Shown in pieces: positions 1 to 7,448 of a stretch of 64,000 nucleotides of DNA; position 1 is the stretch's first letter, and each line of letters starts with the position of its first letter. This DNA is from Halorubrum sp. GN11_10-6_MGM. Its GTDB lineage: Archaea > Halobacteriota > Halobacteria > Halobacteriales > Haloferacaceae. The notes under the pieces were generated by a model. It did not search any database. It saw only the letters and a list, made by a program, of their open reading frames with translations, and was not told the origin of the DNA. Location: assembly GCF_005435165.1 (NCBI RefSeq), contig NZ_SGUC01000001.1, forward strand, positions 62,001 through 126,000, written 5' to 3'. A program made the position numbers and the translations under genes.

Positions 1-320
1 TCGGCGCGCCGCGGGTTCAGGTCGCGTTCCCCGGAGACGACGTAGACGGAGTAGCCCAGCTCCTCGAACCGCTCCCACTCGCTCTCCTTCTCGTTGGTGA
101 GCGCGCGCAGCGGCGCGACGAACAGGGCGGTGCCGCCCTCCGAGAGCGTCTTACAGATGGCGAGTTCGGCGAGCGCGGTCTTCCCCGAGGCGGTCGGCGC
201 CGACGCGACGACGTTGTGGTCGGTCTCCAGAATTCCCGGCAGCGCCTCGCGTTGCATCCGATTGAACTCGTCGAACCCGAAGGCGTCGGCGAACTCCGGC
301 ACCGCGTCCGCGACCTTCAC
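1..320 (-). CDS. Ski2/Hel308-type DEAD-box helicase, N-terminal part
   Basis: The gene runs off the left edge; only the first ~106 residues are visible. Read on the minus strand from a GTG at 320, it shows a Q-motif-like FNRMQREALPGIL, a Walker A motif APTASGKT and motif Ia VAPLRALTNEK, in the order and spacing of superfamily 2 Ski2-like helicases such as Hel308. In that family these drive ATP-dependent 3'-5' unwinding in replication-fork repair. An alternative in-frame GTG lies 12 bases upstream. Subfamily assignment is uncertain because the winged-helix and ratchet domains lie outside the window. Confidence 0.8.
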   Translation of the reverse strand, partial: MKVADAVPEFADAFGFDEFNRMQREALPGILETDHNVVASAPTASGKTALAELAICKTLSEGGTALFVAPLRALTNEKESEWERFEELGYSVYVVSGERDLNPRRA

Positions 321-542
321 GGCACACCACACCCGTGCGCGAGTCGTCGGGAACCGCGGCTGTGTCGCATCGGATCGAGACGGGGGCTTCGAGGGCAAAG
401 GCGTTTCTCATGCGGCCGCGCCGCGATCGACTCGGTCGCGAGGCGGCGTGTCGTCACCGGCGCCGCCGCCTCGCGACCGTCGGACGGCGACGCGCCGCCG
501 CGGACCCACACCGTTTAGGTGGCAGCGGCCGACCGGGTGGGT

Positions 543-905
543 ATGATTCCCACCTCGCCGGTCGTCGTCGGTATCGCCGTCGCGGTCGCGCTGCTCGCGC
601 TGTTCGTGCTCGCCCGCCGACTTCGCGGACCGTCGAGCGAGGCGCGCGAGTCGAAGCGCGCGCACGAGGCGGCACAGGAGCGCGAGCCGCCGGTCGAGAT
701 CGGCGAGACGTACGAGTTCGGCGTCACCGAGCTCACCGACCACCACTCCGGCGAGGAGGTCGCCGTCGGGAAGGTCGAGGGATTCGTCCTCTTCACCGAG
801 GGCATCCCGAGCGGGCTCGAACCGGGCGACGTGATCCGCGCGAAGGTGCTCTCGTTCAACGAGGGACGCACCTCGGCCGACGCGACGTTCGTCGGGCGGG
901 CGTAG
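543..905 (+). CDS. Membrane-anchored TRAM-domain protein
   Basis: A 120-residue protein. An N-terminal hydrophobic segment (about residues 4-26) is followed by a charged linker and a C-terminal TRAM-like small beta-barrel (about 49-119). That barrel contains a 'GVEGF..FTEGIP.GLEPGDVIRAKVLSF' type pattern: GKVEGFVLF, GLEPGDVIRAKV and a final DATFVGRA. TRAM domains bind RNA; small archaeal TRAM proteins are thought to act as RNA chaperones. The membrane anchor is what is seen here; its role is not known. I chose the ATG at 543 because a longer start at 519 would put charged residues before the hydrophobic segment. The gene is divergent from the helicase at 1-320 and precedes mcm. Confidence 0.75.
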   Translation: MIPTSPVVVGIAVAVALLALFVLARRLRGPSSEARESKRAHEAAQEREPPVEIGETYEFGVTELTDHHSGEEVAVGKVEGFVLFTEGIPSGLEPGDVIRAKVLSFNEGRTSADATFVGRA

Positions 906-994
906 GGGGCACGGCGGGCCTTCACACACCCCCGCACGACCACGTCCGCTCCGAACCGGAGGTTCATACGTGATGCCGACGAAGTGGTGTCGCA

Positions 995-3097
995 ATGGCT
1001 CAGGCCGGCACCCAGGACCTCACGGAGCGGTTCATTCAGTTCTATCGTAACTACTACAGAGAGGATATCGGCCAACTCGCCCAGCGGTACCCCAACGAGC
1101 AGCGCTCGCTGTACATCTCCTACGACGACCTCTTTCAGTTCGACCGCGACCTCGCCGAGGACTTCCTCAACAAGCCGGACCAGATGCGCGAGTACGCCGA
1201 GGAGGCGCTGCGGCTCTACGACCTCCCCGCCGACGTCAGCCTCGGCCGCGCGCACGTCCGCATCGAGGAGCTCCCCGAGAGCGTCGACATCCGCGGAATC
1301 CGCGTCCACGACGACCACATCGGCAAGCTCGTCTCGGTCCAGGGGATCGTCCGCAAGGCCACGGACGTCCGCCCGAAGGTGACCGAGGCCGCCTTCGAGT
1401 GCCAGCGCTGCGGCACGATGACGTACATCCCCCAGTCGGACGGCGGCTTTCAGGAACCCCACGAGTGTCAGGGCTGCGAACGGCAGGGCCCGTTCCGCGT
1501 CAACTTCGATCAGTCCGAGTTCGTCGACTCCCAGAAGCTCCGGATTCAGGAGTCGCCCGAGGGGCTGCGCGGCGGCGAGACGCCGCAGTCGCTCGACGTC
1601 GACATCGTCGACGACATCACGGGGAAGGTGAGCCCGGGCGACCACGTCACCTGCGTCGGCGTCCTCCACATCGAGCAGGTCGAACAGGGCAACGAGAAGT
1701 CCGCCATCTTCGACCTGTACATGGACGGCGTCTCCATCTCCATCGAGGACGAGGAGTTCGAGGACATGGACATCACCGACGCGGACAAACGCGAGATCAT
1801 CGAGCTCTCCGAGCGCGACGACATCTACGAGGCGATGGTCGACTCCATCGCGCCCGCTATCTACGGCTACGAGGAGGAGAAGCTCGCGATGATCCTCCAG
1901 CTGTTCTCCGGCGTCACCAAACACCTCCCCGACGGCTCGCGGATCCGCGGAGACCTCCACATGCTCCTTATTGGCGACCCCGGAACGGGTAAATCTCAAA
2001 TGATTTCGTATGTAGAAAATATCGCACCGCGCTCTGTGTACACGTCTGGGAAGGGGTCGTCCGCGGCGGGCCTGACCGCCGCGGCCGTCCGCGACGACTT
2101 CGGCGACGGCCAGCAGTGGTCGCTCGAAGCCGGGGCTCTCGTCCTCGCAGACAAAGGCATAGCCGCTGTCGACGAGCTGGACAAGATGGATTCGAGCGAC
2201 CGCAGTGCCCTCCATGAGGGCCTCGAACAGCAGAAGATCAGCGTCTCGAAGGCGGGTATCAACGCGACGCTGAAGGCTCGCTGCTCGCTGCTCGGCGCGG
2301 CGAACCCGAAGTACGGCCGCTTCGATCAGTACGAGCCGATCGGCGAGCAGATCGACTTAGAGCCCGCGCTCATCTCGCGGTTCGACCTGATCTTCACCGT
2401 GACGGACAGCCCGGACCCGGAGCACGACTCCCGGCTGGCCAAACACATCATCAAGACGAACTACGCCGGCGAGCTCAACACCCAGCGCGAGGAGCTGGCG
2501 AGCTCGGAGTTCACCTCGGAGCAGGTGGCGGAGGTGACCGAGGAGGTCGCGCCGGAGATCGACGCGGAGCTGCTGCGCAAGTACATCGCCCACGCGAAGC
2601 GGTCCTGCTTCCCAACGATGACGGAGGCGGCGAAGGAGGTGATAGAGGAGTTCTACGTCGACCTGCGCTCGAAGGGCGCCGACGAGGACGCGCCGGTGCC
2701 GGTCACCGCCCGGAAGCTGGAGGCGATGGTGCGGCTCTCGGAGGCCAGCGCGCGGGTGCGGCTCTCGGACACCGTCGAGCGCGAGGACGCGGACCGCGCG
2801 ACGGACATCGTCGAGTCGTGTCTCAAGGACATCGGCGTCGACCCGGAGACGGGGCAGTTCGACGCCGACGTGGTCGAGACGGGCACCTCGAAGAGCCAGC
2901 GCGACCGCATCAAGAACATCAAGGCGCTCATCGCCGACATCGAGGAGGAGTACGAGGACGGCGCCCCGGTCGACGAGGTGCTCGACCGCGCGGGCGAGGT
3001 CGGGATGGACCCGGGGAAGGCGGAAGGGGAGATCGAGAAGCTCCGCACGAAGGGGGAAGTGTACGAGCCCAAGCAGGGCCACCTCCGGACGACGTAG
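995..3097 (+). CDS. mcm: Replicative DNA helicase MCM
   Basis: A 700-residue archaeal MCM, the hexameric 3'-5' helicase of the replication fork. The N-terminal domain carries a zinc site of two CxxC pairs (C136/C139 and C158/C161). The AAA+ domain has Walker A GDPGTGKS at 327-334, Walker B with DELDKM beginning at D393, and an arginine finger in SRFDL (R462). A winged helix ends the protein. No intein interrupts it, but the codons around Walker A (about 1967-2050) and before Walker B (about 2134-2215) are far more AT-rich than the rest (see findings). The stop codon abuts the ATG of the next gene, suggesting co-transcription. Confidence 0.97.
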   Translation: MAQAGTQDLTERFIQFYRNYYREDIGQLAQRYPNEQRSLYISYDDLFQFDRDLAEDFLNKPDQMREYAEEALRLYDLPADVSLGRAHVRIEELPESVDIRGIRVHDDHIGKLVSVQGIVRKATDVRPKVTEAAFECQRCGTMTYIPQSDGGFQEPHECQGCERQGPFRVNFDQSEFVDSQKLRIQESPEGLRGGETPQSLDVDIVDDITGKVSPGDHVTCVGVLHIEQVEQGNEKSAIFDLYMDGVSISIEDEEFEDMDITDADKREIIELSERDDIYEAMVDSIAPAIYGYEEEKLAMILQLFSGVTKHLPDGSRIRGDLHMLLIGDPGTGKSQMISYVENIAPRSVYTSGKGSSAAGLTAAAVRDDFGDGQQWSLEAGALVLADKGIAAVDELDKMDSSDRSALHEGLEQQKISVSKAGINATLKARCSLLGAANPKYGRFDQYEPIGEQIDLEPALISRFDLIFTVTDSPDPEHDSRLAKHIIKTNYAGELNTQREELASSEFTSEQVAEVTEEVAPEIDAELLRKYIAHAKRSCFPTMTEAAKEVIEEFYVDLRSKGADEDAPVPVTARKLEAMVRLSEASARVRLSDTVEREDADRATDIVESCLKDIGVDPETGQFDADVVETGTSKSQRDRIKNIKALIADIEEEYEDGAPVDEVLDRAGEVGMDPGKAEGEIEKLRTKGEVYEPKQGHLRTT
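1967..2050 (+). other. AT-rich codon tract at the MCM Walker A site
   Basis: About 48% GC over ~84 bases, and only about 7 G/C in the 30 bases 1991-2020, inside a gene that is otherwise near 65%. Codons rare elsewhere in the gene (TTA-type, ATT, GGT, AAA, TCT, GTA, GAA, AAT) are concentrated around GDPGTGKS and the following helix, while the amino-acid sequence remains standard MCM. Walker A of archaeal MCM is a recurrent intein insertion site, so this is read as a footprint of a former intein or of its co-conversion tract (inference). Confidence 0.6.
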
Positions 3098-3424
3098 ATG
3101 GACCGCATCTCCGCGATACGGAACGTCGAGGACGCGCTCCGCGAGTTCGAGAACGGCGATGCCGACCTCGCGGCCACCGAGCGGCGCGTCGCGGCCGTGC
3201 TGCGGACGTACGCGACCGAGTTCGACGGCGACGGCGACGTGTACCGCGCGGTCGGCGACGACCCCGTCGACGGGACCGTCGTCGTCGCGCCCTCGGAACC
3301 GGCCGCACGCGAGCGCGTCCTCGCGGCCAGCGACGTCGACGGCGGGGGAGACACCAGCGACGTCGCCAGCGATGGGAGTTCCACCGGCGGCGACGACCCC
3401 GAGTTCGAGGTCGAGCGGTTCTGA
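3098..3424 (+). CDS. Conserved haloarchaeal protein immediately after mcm
   Basis: A 108-residue acidic protein whose ATG directly follows the mcm stop codon, so it is very probably translated from the mcm transcript. The N-terminal two thirds look folded, beginning with a helical MDRISAIRNVEDALREFENG segment. The last ~35 residues are a Ser/Gly/Asp-rich tail ending in EFEVERF. I recognise no catalytic motif. I recall the gene position next to mcm from other haloarchaea, but its function is unknown to me. It heads the run of uncharacterised genes leading to the MinD-like ATPase. Confidence 0.75.
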   Translation: MDRISAIRNVEDALREFENGDADLAATERRVAAVLRTYATEFDGDGDVYRAVGDDPVDGTVVVAPSEPAARERVLAASDVDGGGDTSDVASDGSSTGGDDPEFEVERF

Positions 3425-3529
3425 CCGCTTCGGTCGGCGCCGAGCGCGGAGGCCGGTCCGCCGTCGCTAACGACGACTGAAACGTTCCGGTCCGGAACGG
3501 CTAAATTCCAAAATCGACCAGCGGCGGGC

Positions 3530-3868
3530 GTGCTGCTGGTCGTGACGTATTCGGCGGCCGCCAGAACCGGCCTCCGAAACCTGTGTCGCCGCCACGAGTC
3601 GGTCGTCGCCCGGCGGTTCGGTCGCGCCGCGCTGTTCGACGAGACGGTGTACGCCGCGTTCCTCGCCCTGCGGCTGCGGGAGTCGCACGGCGGAGACGTT
3701 CAGATAGAGCGCACCGAGCCGTTCAACGAGTTCGTCGCCGTCGACGACGCGGTTCGCACGGCCGCCGCCGCCTACGCGGACCGGTCCGCGAAGTCGACGC
3801 CGTACGCCGCCTTCGCGGCGGGGACGGAGCACCCGGACCCGGACGACATGCGCGACCGAGAGCTGTGA
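3530..3868 (+). CDS. Conserved haloarchaeal protein, mcm-linked
   Basis: A 112-residue protein starting at GTG 3530. A TATA-like GCTAAATTCC lies about 27 bases upstream, consistent with a leaderless start. The sequence begins MLLVVTYSAAARTGLRNLCR. It contains several Arg/His/Phe-rich segments (RRHESVVARRFGRAALF) and ends in an acidic DPDDMRDREL tail. There is no membrane segment and no recognised domain. The stop codon overlaps the start of the next gene by four bases (GTGA), so the two are probably translationally coupled. Confidence 0.7.
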   Translation: MLLVVTYSAAARTGLRNLCRRHESVVARRFGRAALFDETVYAAFLALRLRESHGGDVQIERTEPFNEFVAVDDAVRTAAAAYADRSAKSTPYAAFAAGTEHPDPDDMRDREL

Positions 3869-4680
3869 CCGACGCGATGTCGACATCGTCGGGATCGGAC
3901 CCCCAGAAAAGCGGGAGCGCTCCCGTCGAAGAGCGTCCGGAACCGAGTTCGGTGCTCGGCTGCCTGCCGACCGACGCCGGGGTCAGACCACAGCTCGCGG
4001 CGGCCGCGCGCTCCCGGGGACGGAGCGCGTCGGTCGCGGCGGAGATCGACGAGATCGAGGCCGAGCTCGCGGCGATCGAGATCGACCCGGTCGACCTGAC
4101 GGAGGCCCGACGGCGAGTCGCCGAGACGACCGGAGAGATAGCGCGGCTGAAGGAACGGGTCGCGGCGCTGCGCGGCGACGCGCAAGCGCGCCGCGCGGTC
4201 GACGCCGAGGCGGGGGAGACGATCGACGACCTGGAGGCGGCGGCAGCGGAGCTGTCGGCCGCGCAGACGGAGGCGATCGCCGCCGAGCAAGCGCTCGAAC
4301 GCGCGCGGACCGAGGCGGCCCGGAACCGCGACGAGCGCCGGCGACGGCTGCGGCTCCGCGACCGGCTTCGAAACCGGCGCCGGACCGCCCGCCGAGAGCT
4401 CGCTGAAGCGGTGTACCCGGCGTTCCGGCGCGCGCTCGCGGTCGTTCCGGGCGGCGATCCGAGCGCGGCCGGCGAGGAACCGGGCGCGTACGACGGGGAC
4501 CCGGTCGCGGCGTCGCTCGCGGCGGTCAGGATCGCGGCGATCGACGGCGCCGTGGAGCTGCGCGGCGACGCGGCCCGAGCGGTCGCGGCGTCCGAGCGGA
4601 GCGCGAGGTCGCTGCTTCGGACGGCCGCGGTCCGCGTCGTGGATCCGTCGGCTGAATCCGAGGCATCCGGCGAGCGCTGA
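3865..4680 (+). CDS. Coiled-coil protein, mcm-linked
   Basis: A 271-residue protein starting at GTG 3865, overlapping the previous stop by four bases. Residues from about 50 to 175 are a long, Ala/Glu/Arg-rich heptad-like region (IDEIEAELAAIEIDP, IARLKERVAALRGDAQ, ERARTEAARNRDERRRRLRL) that should form coiled coils. The C-terminal ~90 residues are predicted globular. No enzymatic motif is visible. By position and architecture it may be a structural or scaffold partner of the neighbouring MinD-like ATPase, but that is only inference from gene order. Confidence 0.7.
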   Translation: MTDAMSTSSGSDPQKSGSAPVEERPEPSSVLGCLPTDAGVRPQLAAAARSRGRSASVAAEIDEIEAELAAIEIDPVDLTEARRRVAETTGEIARLKERVAALRGDAQARRAVDAEAGETIDDLEAAAAELSAAQTEAIAAEQALERARTEAARNRDERRRRLRLRDRLRNRRRTARRELAEAVYPAFRRALAVVPGGDPSAAGEEPGAYDGDPVAASLAAVRIAAIDGAVELRGDAARAVAASERSARSLLRTAAVRVVDPSAESEASGER

Positions 4681-4733
4681 CACCGAGCCGGAGGTCCCCC
4701 GACGCTTAAATACGATTCCGCGGGACCCGGCGC

Positions 4734-5543
4734 ATGGAACTCGACTGGTCGGTCGACCGCGAGGGGGGCGCCTCGCTCGTCGGCGTCCGGGTGCGCAACG
4801 ACGGAACGGTACCGCGGCGCGTCCGGATCGAGAGCCGGCTGGACGGTCCGGTGCTTCCCCCGCGGCGCGGAGGCGTCCCCGAATCCGGATGGGACGCCGA
4901 GAGTGTGACCGCGGTGATCGACTCGGGCGAACGCAGGGCGTTCGGGTTCGCGGCGCTCGCCGAGCCGGTCGAGCCGCCGGTCGAAATCGCGAGCGTCGAG
5001 CCCGTGCCGGCGGCCGCGGACGGCGATCCCACGGCGGACGCCGGGAGCGAGAACGTCGCGCTGTCGGCGGTGCGCGACCTCGAATCGCATCGTCCGCCGC
5101 GACGAGCAGTCACCGGGGGTGAAGCGGGCGACCGCGACGGCGGCGAAGGGGACGATGAAGGCGACGGGGGCTCGGCCGACGGGAGAGGAGACGGCGGGGG
5201 AACGACCGACGGCGACGCGAACGAGGGCGGCCGGCGCGGCGACGCGGGTCGGTCCGGGACCGTCGAGCCGTCGCCGAGCGAGACGGACCGCGACGCGATC
5301 GACGCGTGGTTCGCGGCCGTCGAGGCGCGGATCGAGCGGGCGGAGCGGCTGACCGACGCCGACCTCGCGACGGCGGCGGGTGTCGTCGAGGAAGCCGGCG
5401 GCCTCGACGCGGTCGCGGAGCTCGACGAGCGCGTCGCGGCCGACGCCGAGCGCCTGCGGGCGGTCCGGGACCGTGCCGCGGCGCTGGCCGAGCGCGCCGA
5501 GGAGAGCGAGGCCCCGACCGGGGCGCTGGAGCGGCTCGCGTGA
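4734..5543 (+). CDS. Beta-rich protein with acidic linker, mcm-linked
   Basis: A 269-residue protein. The N-terminal ~95 residues look like an Ig-like or CARDB-like beta sandwich: MELDWSVDREGGASLVGVRV, RVRNDGTVPRRVRIESRL, SGERRAFGFAALAEP. A very low-complexity Gly/Asp/Glu linker (about 125-180) follows, then a C-terminal helical region (about 185-269). The promoter has GCTTAAATA about 27 bases before the ATG. The stop overlaps the GTG of the MinD-like gene by four bases, a strong sign that the two are coupled. Function is unknown. Confidence 0.7.
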   Translation: MELDWSVDREGGASLVGVRVRNDGTVPRRVRIESRLDGPVLPPRRGGVPESGWDAESVTAVIDSGERRAFGFAALAEPVEPPVEIASVEPVPAAADGDPTADAGSENVALSAVRDLESHRPPRRAVTGGEAGDRDGGEGDDEGDGGSADGRGDGGGTTDGDANEGGRRGDAGRSGTVEPSPSETDRDAIDAWFAAVEARIERAERLTDADLATAAGVVEEAGGLDAVAELDERVAADAERLRAVRDRAAALAERAEESEAPTGALERLA

Positions 5544-6190
5544 TCCTCGCGGTCGCGGGCGGGAAGGGCGGCGTGGGAAAGACGACCCTCGCGTACAACC
5601 TCGCCGCCGAGCTCGGCGGGGTCGTCGTCGACGCCGACCTCGGCATGGCGGACCTCCCGAACGGCCGCGGCCCCGACCTCCACGACGTCCTCGCCGGCGC
5701 GGCGGACCCGATCGAGACGGTCCGCCCCGGTCCGGTCGACGTCGTCCCGTGCGGGCGGACGCTGGCCGGCGCGCGGGCGGCCGACCTGACCCGACTCGAG
5801 GAAGCGGTCGCCGCGGTCGAGCGCGAGTTCGGGACCGTGGTCGTCGACTGTCCCGCGGGGCGGCGCGCGGACGCGGGCGTGCCGCTGGCGGTCGCAGACG
5901 CCTGTCTCCTCGTCGTCTCGCCCCGGGCGTTCGCGCTTGCCGACGCGATCCGCACCCGGGAGCTCGCCCGCGAACTCGACGCCGGGCTGGTCGGCTGCGC
6001 GGTCAACCGCGTGACCGAGCCGCCGCCGATCGACGCGATCGGCGACGCGCTCGGCGCGCCGGTCGAGGTGGTCCCGGCCGACCCGCGCGTCGGGCGGTCC
6101 GTCGCCGCGGAGGAGCCGGTCGCGACCGCCGCGCCCGACAGCGAGGCCGCCGCGGCGGTCCGGGCGCTCGCGCGGCGCGTTCCCGAGTGA
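5540..6190 (+). CDS. Small MinD/ParA-family ATPase, mcm-linked
   Basis: A 216-residue P-loop ATPase. It starts with the deviant Walker A GGKGGVGKTT, has Walker A' VVDADLGMADL and Walker B TVVVDCPAGRR, all diagnostic of the MinD/ParA (SIMIBI) class. It is shorter than typical MinD (about 260) and the C-terminus (AVRALARRVPE) is not an obvious membrane-targeting amphipathic helix. GTG 5540 overlaps the stop of the upstream gene. MinD/ParA proteins position cell components through ATP-dependent dimerisation; the cargo here is unknown. Position five genes after mcm suggests a link with replication or chromosome placement (inference). Confidence 0.85.
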   Translation: MILAVAGGKGGVGKTTLAYNLAAELGGVVVDADLGMADLPNGRGPDLHDVLAGAADPIETVRPGPVDVVPCGRTLAGARAADLTRLEEAVAAVEREFGTVVVDCPAGRRADAGVPLAVADACLLVVSPRAFALADAIRTRELARELDAGLVGCAVNRVTEPPPIDAIGDALGAPVEVVPADPRVGRSVAAEEPVATAAPDSEAAAAVRALARRVPE

Positions 6191-6284
6191 AGCAGGGGAC
6201 GGGCGAGACGGAGATCGAACGACCGCGAACGCGGGAGACGCGACACCGGGTCTTTTTACTCCGGCCGTCCCGTCGGCGAGACCC

Positions 6285-6962
6285 ATGCTCGGAGTCGCGT
6301 TCGTCCTCGGGGTCGCCGTCGTCGCCGCGCTCGCGGTCTCGGTGGGACCGCTGTACGCGGCCGACCGCTTCCGTGACCTGCGGGAGCCGACAGAGGCGGA
6401 ACGCGCGCAGATCGCGGCGCTGGCGGAGCCGGGCGGGCTCGGCGTCGAGCGGATCGCGATCGAGTCGACCGGCGACGAGGGCGACGGCGGGGAGCGGGGG
6501 CCCGCCGAGGTCGCGGTCCGGGGGCCGCCTCGTCGTCGGGTGTTGTTCCTCACGGAAGACGTGTTGACCGACCTCGACGAGGACGTCGCGGTCGGGCTGT
6601 TCGCGGCGGAGGCCGGGCGGGTCGCGACGTACTACGCCGAGTTTCGCGCCGTCGCCGTCGGCGCCGTGCTGGCGGCGCTGGCGGCGGTCGTCACGGCGCT
6701 CGTCCCGTTCGAGTCCGGCTTCGCCGCCGTCGTCGCGGTGGGACTCGTCTCCTTCTGGGCCGGTCGGCGGGTCCAGTACGCGGCCGACGCGCGTGCGGCG
6801 GACGCGGTCGGTGCCGACCGCGTCGCCGACGCGTTCGAGCGCGTCGCGGAGCGGCGCGGCGTCGAACCGGAGACCGGCGACTGGTCGACGTGGTTCGAGG
6901 TCCAGCCGCCGCTCGGCGATCGGGTCGAGCGGCTCCGCGGACGATCGGCGGGCGAGGAGTAA
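6285..6962 (+). CDS. Degenerate M48 (HtpX-like) membrane protein, probably inactive
   Basis: A 225-residue membrane protein with an N-terminal hydrophobic segment (1-20) and two more at about 121-159. Its layout resembles HtpX/M48 peptidases: a beta strand VLFLTEDVLTDLDEDVAVGLF is followed where the zinc motif HExxH should be by A108-E109-A-G-R112. The Glu is kept but both histidines are lost, so zinc proteolysis is unlikely (inference). A TATA-like CTTTTTA about 30 bases upstream of ATG 6285 suggests its own promoter. It closes the mcm-linked block. Confidence 0.65.
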   Translation: MLGVAFVLGVAVVAALAVSVGPLYAADRFRDLREPTEAERAQIAALAEPGGLGVERIAIESTGDEGDGGERGPAEVAVRGPPRRRVLFLTEDVLTDLDEDVAVGLFAAEAGRVATYYAEFRAVAVGAVLAALAAVVTALVPFESGFAAVVAVGLVSFWAGRRVQYAADARAADAVGADRVADAFERVAERRGVEPETGDWSTWFEVQPPLGDRVERLRGRSAGEE

Positions 6963-6991
6963 GGGGGAGAACGAACCGAACCGGCGACGGC

Positions 6992-7297
6992 TCAGTTCCG
7001 CGAGTGGCGGGCGACCGCGGAGTCGGGGCCGACGCGGACGTCGTAACCCGCGACCGTGAGCGAGATGTCGACGTTGCTGTCCGAGCGGCCGGAGGCGAGT
7101 TCGTTCAGCGCGTCTGGGTCGACGTGGTCGTACAGCACCACGCCTTCCTCGGGGAGGTCGGCCGGGTCGACGCCGGCGAGTTCGGCGATCGCCTCGACGA
7201 CTGCGAGGCTGGGGGCGGGGCCGTCGCCGCCGTGAGGGATTCGGACCGTCTCCGGTACCGAACCGGAATCACTCGATCCGGTCGTTGCGCTGCTCAT
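6992..7297 (-). CDS. HalOD1 output-domain protein
   Basis: A 101-residue protein on the minus strand, convergent with the M48-like gene. After a Ser/Thr-rich N-terminus it shows the HalOD1 pattern: PSLAVVEAIAELAGVDPADL, then YDHVDPDALNEL, then a C-terminal strand pair ISLTVAGYDVRVGPDSAV. HalOD1 is a haloarchaea-specific presumed signalling output domain of unknown biochemical activity. ATG 7297 was chosen over a longer start because a TATA element (TTATATA at about 7318-7325) sits 22-27 bases before it, as for leaderless transcripts. Confidence 0.8.
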   Translation of the reverse strand: MSSATTGSSDSGSVPETVRIPHGGDGPAPSLAVVEAIAELAGVDPADLPEEGVVLYDHVDPDALNELASGRSDSNVDISLTVAGYDVRVGPDSAVARHSRN

Positions 7298-7448
7298 ACC
7301 CGCCCTACTCCGACGCAGTATATAACCCAATCGTTCAATTTATCAAACATGATGTTCGGGCGTGACGACTGCGCTGAACCGCGGCCGCGGTCGCGGCACG
7401 GTCCCGGAACCGTTACCAATCAGCCGCACGCGTGTAGAGATAACTCGA

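Noticed and set aside
995-3097. Intein inside MCM
   Set aside because: The reading frame passes straight through both usual insertion sites with standard residues; only codon usage hints at past insertion.
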